Below are positions 7,495 to 15,913 of a stretch of 64,000 bases of DNA, one piece after another. The stretch lies in NCBI GenBank assembly GCA_963847715.1, contig CAWKAZ010000011.1, positions 62,001-126,000 of the forward strand. The letters run 5' to 3'. A program made the position numbers and the translations under genes. Under the pieces are notes generated by a model. That model saw nothing but the letters and a program-made list of their open reading frames with translations, had not been told where the DNA came from and did no database searches. The stretch comes from Acidiflorens sp963847715. GTDB taxonomy: Bacteria; Acidobacteriota; Terriglobia; Terriglobales; Acidobacteriaceae. The stretch's first letter is position 1. Every line of letters begins with the position of its first letter.

Positions 7495-10233
7495 ATCGCT
7501 AACACGACTCAAACCGATTCCAGCCGTAGCGCGTCCGCACGGTCCTTTCTCCACAGCCTCAATATTCTGATCAAGTACACGCGGCTGTACGGCGTGACTC
7601 ACAAGCGTACCGAGGGCCAGTTCGACACAACGTGGAAAGAGCTTCAGCAAGCACTGCCCAAAACCGGTGACACCGGATTTCTGCTTGGCGTCTCCGAGAA
7701 TAAACTTCTTCTCGACGGCATTCCGCTTGAGACTGGCCAGGCTGAACGCAGCTTTGCACAATTGCTGACTGCCGCTGGCCTCTCCAGCATACTTTTTTCG
7801 AATAAGGTTACGCTCGAAGACTTTACCAGCCTCGTGCGTGCCTTCGCGATGGGTGGCTCCAAGGCACAGGATTTCGCAAAACAAATCAAGGACAGCCTCG
7901 GCGACAACAAGGGCTCTTCGATTCGTATCAATGAAGTCAAGTTTGTCGCTGCAGATCCGAGCACGGGCGAATTTTCCATGGCGGCGCAAATCGCTGCCCA
8001 GGCCCTCGGCCCTGAATTCAAGCACTGGCTCAACGATCCACAAAAACTTCTGCAGCTGATTGCAGCCGCTCAGGGAGCGAGTTCCGGCGGTTCTGGCGCA
8101 CCCGGAGGTGCACCACTTGGAAGCGTGCCTACCGTGCCGATTCCCGGCGGCGTAAGCGTTGGCGCAGGCACTGGAGGCACTGGCTCCGGAGGCACTGGGT
8201 CCGGGGGAACTTGGGCCGGCGGCGTTGTTCCTCTGCAGGAAGAGGAAGTAATCCAGACCATCCGCCTGCTCACTCATTTTGGCCAGGCAATGCAGGACCC
8301 CAACAGTTCCCAGGAAAATCTTGCGGTCGAACTGGGCAAGGCTCCTGAAGGCGCGAAGGTCAATCTGGCGCAGTTGCTCGAACATCTGGCAGCGCAGGCA
8401 GCTCAAAACAAGGGCGCCGACAGCAACGACACGCCACTGTTGATGAAGGCCGCCGAGAGCATGGCCATTAAATTTGCTCTCGACCGCTATTCGAAGGGCG
8501 AAGTTAAGGTAAACGCGGTTCACGACATGATGGAGCACATGAGCCGGCAAATGGATACGCTCCGCCAGATCCTGCGCGTGCAGGAAGACAAGATGTCGAA
8601 GGCCGGCATCCTGGTCGAGTCGCATGCCGACATTCTTGATCGCATGTTCTGGGCTGAAATTCCCGAGGCTGGCAAGAAAAGCGTTTTGCTGACAAGCGAA
8701 GCAGCCTGCGTGCCTCCGCGTAACATCCGTCAGTTTGTCGAAATTCTTTTTGAGCGCGATGACAACGACCTAGCGGCCAAAATCCTCTCCAATTACTGCG
8801 GCTGCCTCGATGCGAAAGAAGCCGACCCGCGGCGCAAGACCGCGACCGGTCTCGCGCAACTCGCGGACCTCTATGCCAGCGCGCCGGATGAAGTGATGCC
8901 CAACGCCATGGCCATGATCGGCGAGAAACTCGCAAGAGAAACCGATCCTGAAGTTCAGAGTCTGCTGGCCGCTTCCTTCGCCCGTTTCGGGCAGGAAGCC
9001 TGCAGCCGCCGAAAGTACAAAGCCATCGCCGAGCTTTGCGACGCGATAGAAAACGTGGCCAAGCAGCGGCCCGCCCTGGCGCAGGATCTTCGTTCCCGCG
9101 TGGGCATTGAGAACCGCCTGCCCGAGATGATCGAAGAAGCCATCAATGCTGACGAAGTTCACGAGGATCTGATCAACGTTCTGCAGCAGCTTCCCAGATA
9201 TTCCGTTGAACACCTTGCCGAACGGTTCTTCCGGGCCCAAAAGCGTGTGGAGTGCGATCGGATCGTTGAACTGGTCGGAGAACTTGGGCAACCCGGCGTC
9301 GACGACCTGCGCGACATTCTGCGCACCGGGCAAGTCCGTCAAGCTGCCTCGACGGTAGGCTTGTTAAGCCGGCTCGCCGTGACCACGCTGCTCGAGTTGT
9401 TGCCGTCACGCATGAGTGACTTCAACCGCTTCTATCAGGACATCATCGTTCGCCAGATCGCTTACGGCGCCGCTCCAGATCGCGGACGCACGCTGCTCGA
9501 ACTGCTTGAACTGCTCGACGTATTGATTCTGCCGGAAGCCATCGACGAGATCGGCATGAGTCAGGATCGGAGCGCCAGCGCCAGCCTGATCGCACTAGCT
9601 ACTTCCGGCGAAGCACAAAACCGGCCGCCTTTCGTGCAACTGAAAGCCATCGAGTCACTCGGTCGGTTGCGGGAAGTTGAGGCGGTTCCTGTTCTCCGTA
9701 CCATCGTCGAGGACAAGAAACTGTTCGGCTACAGCCAGCACCGCGAATTGAGACTGGCGGCCATTCAATCGCTTTCCAAGATTGATCCGCGCTACGGCAC
9801 GCAGGCTCTCACCGACAGCGGCCTGGAAGCCGGAGAAATCGCTATCGCGCCGCTTGATTCCGGCCCCGGGTGTCCCTGGGTACGCCAGCGCCGCTACGAA
9901 CGCATTATTCTGCCGCGCACGCTTTCCGCGACGCTTTCCAGTTCCTGGGGGAAATCGAACATCGTCATGCGCGAGATGAGCCTCGGCGGCGGCATGGGCA
10001 CACGCAGCGACAATCTGCGCGTCGGCTCCGAAGCCCACGTCGAGATTTCTCTGGGCGTGAAAAAGATCAAAGGCGAGGTGCTGCTGCGCCGCGCCCGCGT
10101 CAACGAAATCGGCTTCGAGTTCGTCAGTATGGATCTCGACAGCCGCTACCGTCTGCGCCGCGTGCTGGTCGAAGCGCTGCAGAAAGTTCCCGATAACCGC
10201 GCCAGCAACTGGGACGGCGAACGGAAAACATAA
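7495..10233 (+). CDS. HEAT-repeat and PilZ-domain protein with a likely ATC start codon
   Basis: This 912-residue cytoplasmic protein has an alpha-helical N-terminal half, a Gly/Ser/Thr-rich linker (about 198-245), helical HEAT-like repeats (about 690-760, for example LKAIESLGRLREVEAVPVL) and a C-terminal PilZ domain (about 800-905) with VMREMSLGGG and RRARVNEIGFEF. PilZ domains often bind cyclic di-GMP; the Arg-x3-Arg motif is not evident, so binding is uncertain. The first conventional start is GTG 7594, yet the frame stays open back to 7456 and encodes plausible helix (SFLHSLNILIKYTRLYG). AGGAGG at 7484-7489 is spaced 5 bp from ATC at 7495, and no ATG, GTG or TTG lies in that stretch. I therefore place the start at ATC 7495. 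Confidence 0.8.
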   Translation: MANTTQTDSSRSASARSFLHSLNILIKYTRLYGVTHKRTEGQFDTTWKELQQALPKTGDTGFLLGVSENKLLLDGIPLETGQAERSFAQLLTAAGLSSILFSNKVTLEDFTSLVRAFAMGGSKAQDFAKQIKDSLGDNKGSSIRINEVKFVAADPSTGEFSMAAQIAAQALGPEFKHWLNDPQKLLQLIAAAQGASSGGSGAPGGAPLGSVPTVPIPGGVSVGAGTGGTGSGGTGSGGTWAGGVVPLQEEEVIQTIRLLTHFGQAMQDPNSSQENLAVELGKAPEGAKVNLAQLLEHLAAQAAQNKGADSNDTPLLMKAAESMAIKFALDRYSKGEVKVNAVHDMMEHMSRQMDTLRQILRVQEDKMSKAGILVESHADILDRMFWAEIPEAGKKSVLLTSEAACVPPRNIRQFVEILFERDDNDLAAKILSNYCGCLDAKEADPRRKTATGLAQLADLYASAPDEVMPNAMAMIGEKLARETDPEVQSLLAASFARFGQEACSRRKYKAIAELCDAIENVAKQRPALAQDLRSRVGIENRLPEMIEEAINADEVHEDLINVLQQLPRYSVEHLAERFFRAQKRVECDRIVELVGELGQPGVDDLRDILRTGQVRQAASTVGLLSRLAVTTLLELLPSRMSDFNRFYQDIIVRQIAYGAAPDRGRTLLELLELLDVLILPEAIDEIGMSQDRSASASLIALATSGEAQNRPPFVQLKAIESLGRLREVEAVPVLRTIVEDKKLFGYSQHRELRLAAIQSLSKIDPRYGTQALTDSGLEAGEIAIAPLDSGPGCPWVRQRRYERIILPRTLSATLSSSWGKSNIVMREMSLGGGMGTRSDNLRVGSEAHVEISLGVKKIKGEVLLRRARVNEIGFEFVSMDLDSRYRLRRVLVEALQKVPDNRASNWDGERKT

Positions 10234-10237
10234 GTAA

Positions 10238-10265
10238 GCTCTCAGCTGTCAGCTGTCAGCTCTCA
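10238..10265. repeat. Heptamer array A (single arm)
   Basis: Four exact 7-bp units of the form GCTSTCA follow one another in phase after the PilZ gene stop. No inverted partner arm is visible. Confidence 0.75.
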
Positions 10266-10298
10266 GGAAACCCAACTACACTCAGACATAACTGATCG

Positions 10299-10323
10299 TA
10301 GAGACGCGGCTTCGCCGCTTCTA
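10299..10323. repeat. GC-rich palindromic repeat, copy 1
   Basis: GCGGC-TTC-GCCGC flanked by AGAGA and TTCT resembles the GACGGGGC palindromes at 32898 and 33316. No T-run follows on either strand. Confidence 0.5.
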
Positions 10324-10360
10324 GGAGCACGGCAATCTAGCCGCTAGCGATTCCGCCAAG

Positions 10361-10389
10361 AAAAAGGCCCCTGCGGATGCAGAGGCCTT
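10361..10389 (-). terminator. Terminator of the atp operon
   Basis: GGCCCCTGC pairs with GCAGAGGCC (one mismatch, loop GGAT), extended by AA/TT, and is followed on the minus strand by TTTTTCTT. It lies 27 bp past the atpE stop. Confidence 0.88.
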
Positions 10390-10415
10390 CTCAACAAATC
10401 AGGCTAGATACGGTG

Positions 10416-10724
10416 TTACGCCACCTTGACGAAGATAATAACCAGCGTGAACAGCACCAGGGACTCGATAAACGCCAGTCCGAGAATCAGCGCGAGCTGA
10501 ATTCCGGGACGTGCCGCTGGATTGCGTCCCAAGGCATCGCAAGCCGCTGAGGCGACTTTGCCCTGTCCAAGAGCTGCCAAGCCTGCTGCTAGCGCGATCG
10601 CGAAACCGGAGGTCAGCGCGACCCAGTTGGTGCCGGTCGTAGCTGTACCGCCCTGCGCGAACGCCGGAACGGCCAGAATTGAAGCCATCAACATTACGAA
10701 CATCAACATCACAAATTTCCGCAT
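10416..10724 (-). CDS. atpE: ATP synthase F0 subunit c
   Basis: This is the 102-residue proteolipid that forms the rotary c-ring. Two membrane helices (about 37-62 and 74-100) are joined by the polar loop GRNPAARPG that contacts F1. The ion-carrying glutamate is Glu87 in GLAFIESLVLF; Gln54 (LGQGK) and Ser88 align with side chains that help bind sodium in Na+-type rings. The first 24 residues look like a signal peptide ending AFAQ, an N-terminal extension compared with the usual 75-90 residues. It is the last gene of the atpZ-I-B-E operon and is followed by a strong terminator. The b, delta and F1 genes are not in the window. Confidence 0.96.
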   Translation of the reverse strand: MRKFVMLMFVMLMASILAVPAFAQGGTATTGTNWVALTSGFAIALAAGLAALGQGKVASAACDALGRNPAARPGIQLALILGLAFIESLVLFTLVIIFVKVA

Positions 10725-10800
10725 TTGTTTCTCCTTTATGATTTGCCGCCAGTGGGTGGTTGACGCCGCGCTCTCCGAGCCGACGCCCTCACGCTGAAGA

Positions 10801-10879
10801 CAGTTGTCAGTAACCAGTGCCCAGTACCCAAAAAACCGTCACTGGGTACTGGCTACTGAGTACTGAGTACTGGGTACTG
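10801..10879. repeat. Heptamer palindrome B, atpB/atpE spacer
   Basis: The left arm is four 7-bp units of CAGTNNY type (10801-10828); the right arm is five units of RSTACTG type running to 10879. The arms are inverted with respect to each other around a 13-bp centre. The element lies between the atpB stop and the atpE start. Confidence 0.85.
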
Positions 10880-10882
10880 CTT

Positions 10883-11641
10883 CTAGTGCTCGTGCGCCGT
10901 CGCTTCGCCCAGATACACGCATGCCAACAACACAAAAATATACGTCTGAATAAATGACACGCCGATGTGCAGTCCTTCAAACACGATCGGAACGCCCAGC
11001 GGTATCAGAGAAAAGAACACCAGTGTGACCATTTCGCCAGCGAACATGTTGGCGAAAAGACGAATCGTGAGCGACATCATTCTCGCCGTGTGACTGAACA
11101 CTTCTATCGGAAACAGCAGAAGCGGCAGGAACAGCCGCACGATCAGCGGCATGTCCTTGTCCTGCGGTCCGATGAAGTGTTTCAGGTACCCGACTGGACC
11201 GTTCACACGCACGCCCTGCAGGTGGTAAAACACCCAGGTCAAAATCGCGCATCCGAGCGGTACGATGGGCACAGCAGTCGGCGACGTCAGCCCAGGAACC
11301 AGCCCGAGCAGATTGCACGACAGAATGAACATGCCAAGCGCGGTCAGATACGGCACATACTTCAATCCGTTGTGGCCAATGACTTCGTCTGCCATGTTGG
11401 CGATGAAGCCGTGAATGCCTTCCATCGTGTGCTGCAAACCGCCGGGACGCTCCACCGAAAGCTGCGAGCGCACAGCGATAAAGAATGTTGTCAGCAGAAG
11501 TACCACCAGCAACTCCATCGCAAAACTATTCGAAATCGGAGTCGCCGGATGTTCGGGATGGATGTGCAGCGCCGTCAGCAACGCCAGCACTGACGGGCCG
11601 AACACACGATTCAGGAATGCGGTAAAAACCAGTTGTTCCAT
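10883..11641 (-). CDS. atpB: ATP synthase F0 subunit a
   Basis: The 252-residue integral membrane stator subunit provides the proton or sodium half-channels next to the c-ring. The essential arginine is Arg194 in SLTIRLFANMFAGE, and several hydrophobic helices span the rest of the chain. The length is normal for the family. It follows atpI by about 57 bp and precedes atpE across a heptamer palindrome. No operon-internal promoter or strong Shine-Dalgarno is obvious. Confidence 0.96.
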   Translation of the reverse strand: MEQLVFTAFLNRVFGPSVLALLTALHIHPEHPATPISNSFAMELLVVLLLTTFFIAVRSQLSVERPGGLQHTMEGIHGFIANMADEVIGHNGLKYVPYLTALGMFILSCNLLGLVPGLTSPTAVPIVPLGCAILTWVFYHLQGVRVNGPVGYLKHFIGPQDKDMPLIVRLFLPLLLFPIEVFSHTARMMSLTIRLFANMFAGEMVTLVFFSLIPLGVPIVFEGLHIGVSFIQTYIFVLLACVYLGEATAHEH

Positions 11642-11698
11642 TTTCAGACGTGATGAACTCAGACTTGTAAAAATTGTGCAGCGACACGCGTGGACTTA

Positions 11699-12169
11699 TT
11701 ATGACCGCCGGAAAGCCCTATATCCCTCCCATGCGGCTTCGGCCATCAGGGCTGCGACCGGCACACATAAGCCCCATAGAAAGCCGCGAAACGCCAGGGA
11801 AGAACCCTTAAATATAGCATAGGCAGCGGCTCCGACCAACCCGTAACGCAGCATGAAGCGGAAGACGATCGAAGCGCCTTTTTCGCGGCTGTTCTGGTTG
11901 ACAATGCGGTCGGTCAGGCCCTCAACGCTGCGGCTCAACGCCCGGAAGTTGACATAAGAAATGGCTGCACCAAAGGCGAATCCCAACGCTCCGATCCACT
12001 GATAAAACCAGATCGCCGGGACGACCAACAAGGCGCTGGCCACAACCATGCTGCGCTCCAAGCGAGGCAGGATGCGCTCGTACATCGTTTGGTCCTGCAA
12101 GGCGCGCTCTTGCGGAGTTTCGGCGGGTTCCGCGCTGGCAAGCACTTCAGGATGCTCAGGGTCAGTCAT
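11699..12169 (-). CDS. atpI: ATP synthase protein I family membrane protein
   Basis: The 156-residue protein has a charged N-terminal tail (about 1-40), two hydrophobic segments (VVASALLVVPAIWFYQWIG and ALGFAFGAAISYVNF), a basic stretch and two more segments near the C-terminus (FMLRYGLVGAAAYAIF and LWGLCVPVAALMAEA). This four-helix layout and its place immediately before atpB fit the AtpI family, which assists c-ring assembly and Mg2+ handling. Its start lies inside the end of atpZ (8-bp overlap), indicating coupled translation. Confidence 0.8.
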   Translation of the reverse strand: MTDPEHPEVLASAEPAETPQERALQDQTMYERILPRLERSMVVASALLVVPAIWFYQWIGALGFAFGAAISYVNFRALSRSVEGLTDRIVNQNSREKGASIVFRFMLRYGLVGAAAYAIFKGSSLAFRGFLWGLCVPVAALMAEAAWEGYRAFRRS

Positions 12170-12416
12170 CTTTTTTGAACGCGCCCAAAGCCATGCGGAT
12201 CATTTGCCAGAATCCGACGACTGCACCAAACAACAAACCAACCAGATAAAGCCACTTTGTGTGCAGCCAGTAATCGGCAAGTTTGCCACAGAAGAAGCCA
12301 AGCAGAATCGAAGCCGGAATGATGAACCCAATCTCGGAGTAACGGGCCAGCGAGACGGGAGAATCTTTCTTCACGGAACCTGATGGTTCAGGGGCGGGAT
12401 TGTGCTTCTCAGCCAT
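12162..12416 (-). CDS. atpZ: AtpZ/AtpI-type small membrane protein
   Basis: The 84-residue protein has a polar N-terminal tail and two membrane helices (IGFIIPASILLGFFCGKLAD and WLYLVGLLFGAVVGFWQMI) joined by a short loop, the form of AtpZ-type proteins that head many ATP synthase operons and are thought to form a Mg2+/Ca2+ path or assembly factor with AtpI. It is the first gene of the operon; an AATTCCTCCGAATGG context gives a good Shine-Dalgarno (GGAGGAATT read on the minus strand lies just upstream of the coding end region, with the ATG at 12416). Confidence 0.75.
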   Translation of the reverse strand: MAEKHNPAPEPSGSVKKDSPVSLARYSEIGFIIPASILLGFFCGKLADYWLHTKWLYLVGLLFGAVVGFWQMIRMALGAFKKDD

Positions 12417-12490
12417 TCGGAGGAATTCTAAACCACCAGTTTTGCGAGTGCGCAGGAGTTGATTACTTCACGAAACGGAACTTCCTGTCC

Positions 12491-15400
12491 CTAGTTCAGC
12501 GAATGAACGGATGCAGGATCGAGCAGTACGAATGAGCAACCGGTCGATTGGTAGCACCCAAGGATTCCGCGCCGCACAAATCGTGTCGGAACATCACTGG
12601 GCGCCGGAACCCGGAAATCGACGCTCTTTAACTTGTCTCCCTGAAGCTTCATCTTGTCGGATCCACTGATGAACTTCACATCTTCGACCTTAAACGAACT
12701 GCTCTTGCCATCGGATGCCAGCAGCACAAAAAACTCTGCGCTCTCTGTCCCTTGCAGAAAGCGCGGCAACTTGAATTCGCGTTCGTGGATAACCAGGTCG
12801 GAAGCATCGCCTGCACCCGGCTTCCCACCCTCACGCGTCAGGAAATCCAAGTTTTCCTTTGCTGCCGCCATCTCCGACCCAAACTGGTCGGGTGACACTC
12901 CCGAAGTAATCGGCATGCGGTAGATTCCCATCCGGCACATTTCAATTGCACGCTGGATCTTATGTTCCCGCCGGTATAGGTGACACAGGTGACCCGCCAC
13001 CACACCGTCCTGCGTCAGGCGCCACGATGCCCGCAAGTACAGCTCCGCTTCTTCCAGCTTTGACATCCGCTCTTCCACCCAGCCGAGGGTGTCCCAGTAG
13101 GCGGCCACGACTTGGATCTGCCCAAGGTCCTCTTTCTTCAGATCGGATAGCGTGATCTTCTGCGAAGCCTCTTCCGCATTACGCACCGCTTTCTTCGCAT
13201 AATCCAAAGCAAGAGGCAATTTCAAATCTGCATTTGCCATTCGATATGCAACGTCATTGAAGTAAACTCCCTCTTTATCTACCTCCGCCAACTTGCTGAA
13301 TGCGGCGGCAGCCTTATCGCGCTCCCCGGCGTCCAAATAAGCTGAGCCGAGCCTGGCTTGGAGGTTTGGGCGGTCACCCCTGATCTTCACGGCCGCCTCG
13401 TACACCGCCGCAGCTTCGGAATAACGCTTCAACGCGCTCAAACAGTTACCGAGGTTCGCCGGTCCGTCCACATCTTCTGGATGCGCCTTCATGTAGTCTT
13501 GCCAGACGGGAATTGCTTCCTCAAACTGCGAGCTCGCCATCAGAGTAAATCCGAGCGCCTTCGGAATCGCACCCTCTTCCGGAGCTACCCCCATCGCCTT
13601 GTGAAACGCATCGATGCCGGCTTCTTTTTGCTTTTGCAGTAGCAATAACCCGCCAAGAATGACCCAGGCTCTGGCAAATTTCGGATCAGCCGCCACCGCG
13701 CGATACAAAGAAGACACCGCGCTTTTGTCGTCGTTCCTTTCCATGGCCTCGCGCCCGTCGCTTTCCAGTCGCGTGGCTTCTGCATTCGAGCTATCCGGCA
13801 AGTTTCTTAACGCTGATACCGTATTCAGGTTCGAGTTCTGATTCTCCGCGGACGCTGACCCAATTGACCCCGACGACAACGAGATGAACGAACTGTAATC
13901 GTTCTGAATGATCTTCACGAATTCCTTGTACTCGTTTCGTTCACTGGTCGGCACTTCGCGCATCAGTGTTTTAAGGTGGCGTTCGCTGACGAGCTTTCCG
14001 TCCTTGAATTCGTAGGTCACATCGAATTGTGCAAAGTCGTGATTGACGTGAATGGCGGCCGGCAGATCCGGACGATATCCATTGGGCAGTTCGACCCGAC
14101 TGCTGAACTTGATATCGGCCGGAGGTCCCAGCCATGAAGGTCCCAGAGGCAACGACTCCTCGTCTGAGGACGCGGGCAAGGAAATCAGCGGCTCAGGTGC
14201 CAGGATTCGATGGTTCGGCCAATCTCCAAACTCCTTACGGGTGTACTTATATGAGAAGTGAAACGCCTCTTCCGTCTTTTCGGATGAACTCGCGGTCGCC
14301 TCGCTCACTTCTCCGCCGAATCCTGAAGCATAGGAAATTCGCTGTACAAGCTCTTTCCACTGCGGGAGGGGAACCATACGGAAACCCGCCCGCAGAAGAT
14401 ATTCGAAATCGCCTCGTGCAGAAAAATCTGCCTGCCCCTCGAGGGTACCGGCATCGCTCAGTTTTGCGTCCATGGTGAACGACTGCACCGTCGCAAATGG
14501 CAAATCCACCGGAGTTTCTACGAGCGCGGCTGGCTTGTCTTTCCAGACGGCGAGTGCATGCTTGCCGCGCAATGGTTGCAGCAGGTACTGGTAGGGTCCG
14601 ACCTCTGCAGTCGTGTCGAGCCACACGAGCCCACCGTCTTTCGGCACAACCGTGATTACATGATCGAATTGCCCTGGAGACGGCACGCTCTCTTCGACCT
14701 CTCGGCTGGTGCTGATTAATGCCGGATATGCTGGAATTCCTGCTGCCGTCAGCAAAGATGCGAGCAACGTGTGCTTATCTTTGCAATCCCCATATTGATT
14801 CGCCAAGACCTCGGATGCGGTGTGAGGCTGGTAACGTCCGATGCCGAAGGCGATGCCGATGTAGTGGAACTGGGTGCTCACGTAGGCATACAGAGAGCGC
14901 ATCTTCGCGTCGTCGTTCGCGGCGTTCTTCGTGAGTTCCGCCGCCTTGGCAGTTACCTCGGGCGTCGGCTTAACGCGATCTTCCTGCAGTCCGCCATACC
15001 AGCGTCCCACATCCTCCCAGCTGCCAAAGCTACTCATGATGACATCGGGTTGCGGCAACCGACCCTGCGCTTGTTGCCAGAGGAGTTCGGTCGCCTCCCG
15101 TTTGTTAGTTTCATCCTTATGGTGAAGATTCGAATGGCACCAGGTGTAAATGCGGTATCCAGTAGCTTCGCTGATTACTGGCTGAACTTCCGTGCTCTTG
15201 ATCTTAATCACGCGCCCCAGCGGTACAGCAATTTCAAGTTGCTCATCCAAAACAATTTCGTCCCGGGTAAAGTTGTAACTTCCCCAGAACTGGCCGGAGG
15301 CTAGCGGTTTGGTCGTATGCTCCTCAATCTGGTATTCCAGGACATCCGCCACGGTTAGACCTTTGACCGCTATGTGCTTTTCATGGACGTCGCTATAAAA

Positions 15401-15775
15401 GGGCGCCTCGCGGGTAATTTGTGCCGACATGTCCTGAACATTGTCGGGCGGCGTTTCCACTATCGATCCGTCCGGCTTGCGCACCCGCACGTATTTAACT
15501 TCAAAGCTCCCCGTCCCGCTGGCATACGAAAAACTCAACAATCCATACCGCTGAACACCCGCCTCGGATTGGATGCGTACCCGAGCAGTATCCTGGCGGG
15601 AAGACGTTCCGTCATTCTCAAACTTCTCTTTACGGGAGAACTGCTCCACGACGAGAGCTTCCTGCGAACGATCCGCGCTCGGGGTGTCCGGTTTCTTCGC
15701 CGACGAGGTTTGCGCCACCAGAGTCGGTGTTAGGGAGAGAAGCAGGACCTGAACAATCCAAAAGGCACGGCACAT
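12491..15775 (-). CDS. Secreted DUF3857 / transglutaminase-like / TPR protein
   Basis: The product is about 1094 residues. A signal peptide (FWIVQVLLLSLTPTLVAQ) is followed by a DUF3857 domain (about 50-230), a transglutaminase-like core (about 280-400) with the nucleophile in NQYGDCKDKHTLL and the His/Asp elements in FDHVITVV and VWLDTTAE, a further beta-rich region, and a tetratricopeptide array (about 660-900) with repeats such as ARAWVILGGLLLLQKQKEAG. These proteins are common in acidobacteria and Bacteroidetes; the core may be a peptidase or cross-linking enzyme acting in the periplasm. An upstream GTG (15784) is possible; I prefer the ATG at 15775. No clear ribosome-binding site precedes either. 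Confidence 0.85.
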   Translation of the reverse strand: MCRAFWIVQVLLLSLTPTLVAQTSSAKKPDTPSADRSQEALVVEQFSRKEKFENDGTSSRQDTARVRIQSEAGVQRYGLLSFSYASGTGSFEVKYVRVRKPDGSIVETPPDNVQDMSAQITREAPFYSDVHEKHIAVKGLTVADVLEYQIEEHTTKPLASGQFWGSYNFTRDEIVLDEQLEIAVPLGRVIKIKSTEVQPVISEATGYRIYTWCHSNLHHKDETNKREATELLWQQAQGRLPQPDVIMSSFGSWEDVGRWYGGLQEDRVKPTPEVTAKAAELTKNAANDDAKMRSLYAYVSTQFHYIGIAFGIGRYQPHTASEVLANQYGDCKDKHTLLASLLTAAGIPAYPALISTSREVEESVPSPGQFDHVITVVPKDGGLVWLDTTAEVGPYQYLLQPLRGKHALAVWKDKPAALVETPVDLPFATVQSFTMDAKLSDAGTLEGQADFSARGDFEYLLRAGFRMVPLPQWKELVQRISYASGFGGEVSEATASSSEKTEEAFHFSYKYTRKEFGDWPNHRILAPEPLISLPASSDEESLPLGPSWLGPPADIKFSSRVELPNGYRPDLPAAIHVNHDFAQFDVTYEFKDGKLVSERHLKTLMREVPTSERNEYKEFVKIIQNDYSSFISLSSGSIGSASAENQNSNLNTVSALRNLPDSSNAEATRLESDGREAMERNDDKSAVSSLYRAVAADPKFARAWVILGGLLLLQKQKEAGIDAFHKAMGVAPEEGAIPKALGFTLMASSQFEEAIPVWQDYMKAHPEDVDGPANLGNCLSALKRYSEAAAVYEAAVKIRGDRPNLQARLGSAYLDAGERDKAAAAFSKLAEVDKEGVYFNDVAYRMANADLKLPLALDYAKKAVRNAEEASQKITLSDLKKEDLGQIQVVAAYWDTLGWVEERMSKLEEAELYLRASWRLTQDGVVAGHLCHLYRREHKIQRAIEMCRMGIYRMPITSGVSPDQFGSEMAAAKENLDFLTREGGKPGAGDASDLVIHEREFKLPRFLQGTESAEFFVLLASDGKSSSFKVEDVKFISGSDKMKLQGDKLKSVDFRVPAPSDVPTRFVRRGILGCYQSTGCSFVLLDPASVHSLN

Positions 15776-15835
15776 AGGTGGCACAATTTATTTCAGCTTC
15801 CAATGGAAAAGGCAAGTAACTTCGATGACGGGCTC

Positions 15836-15856
15836 CTAACTCGTCCGATGAGTTAG
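15836..15856. other. Hairpin past the nuo operon
   Basis: CTAACTC and GAGTTAG form a perfect 7-bp stem with a 7-nt loop, 58 bp after the nuoN stop. There is no T-run, so it is at best a processing or attenuation site. Confidence 0.3.
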
Positions 15857-15913
15857 CAGCGAGCGTTAAAAGCTGAGCGGCAGACCCTCAAGAGCCGCAA
15901 ATCGAAAAGCTTG

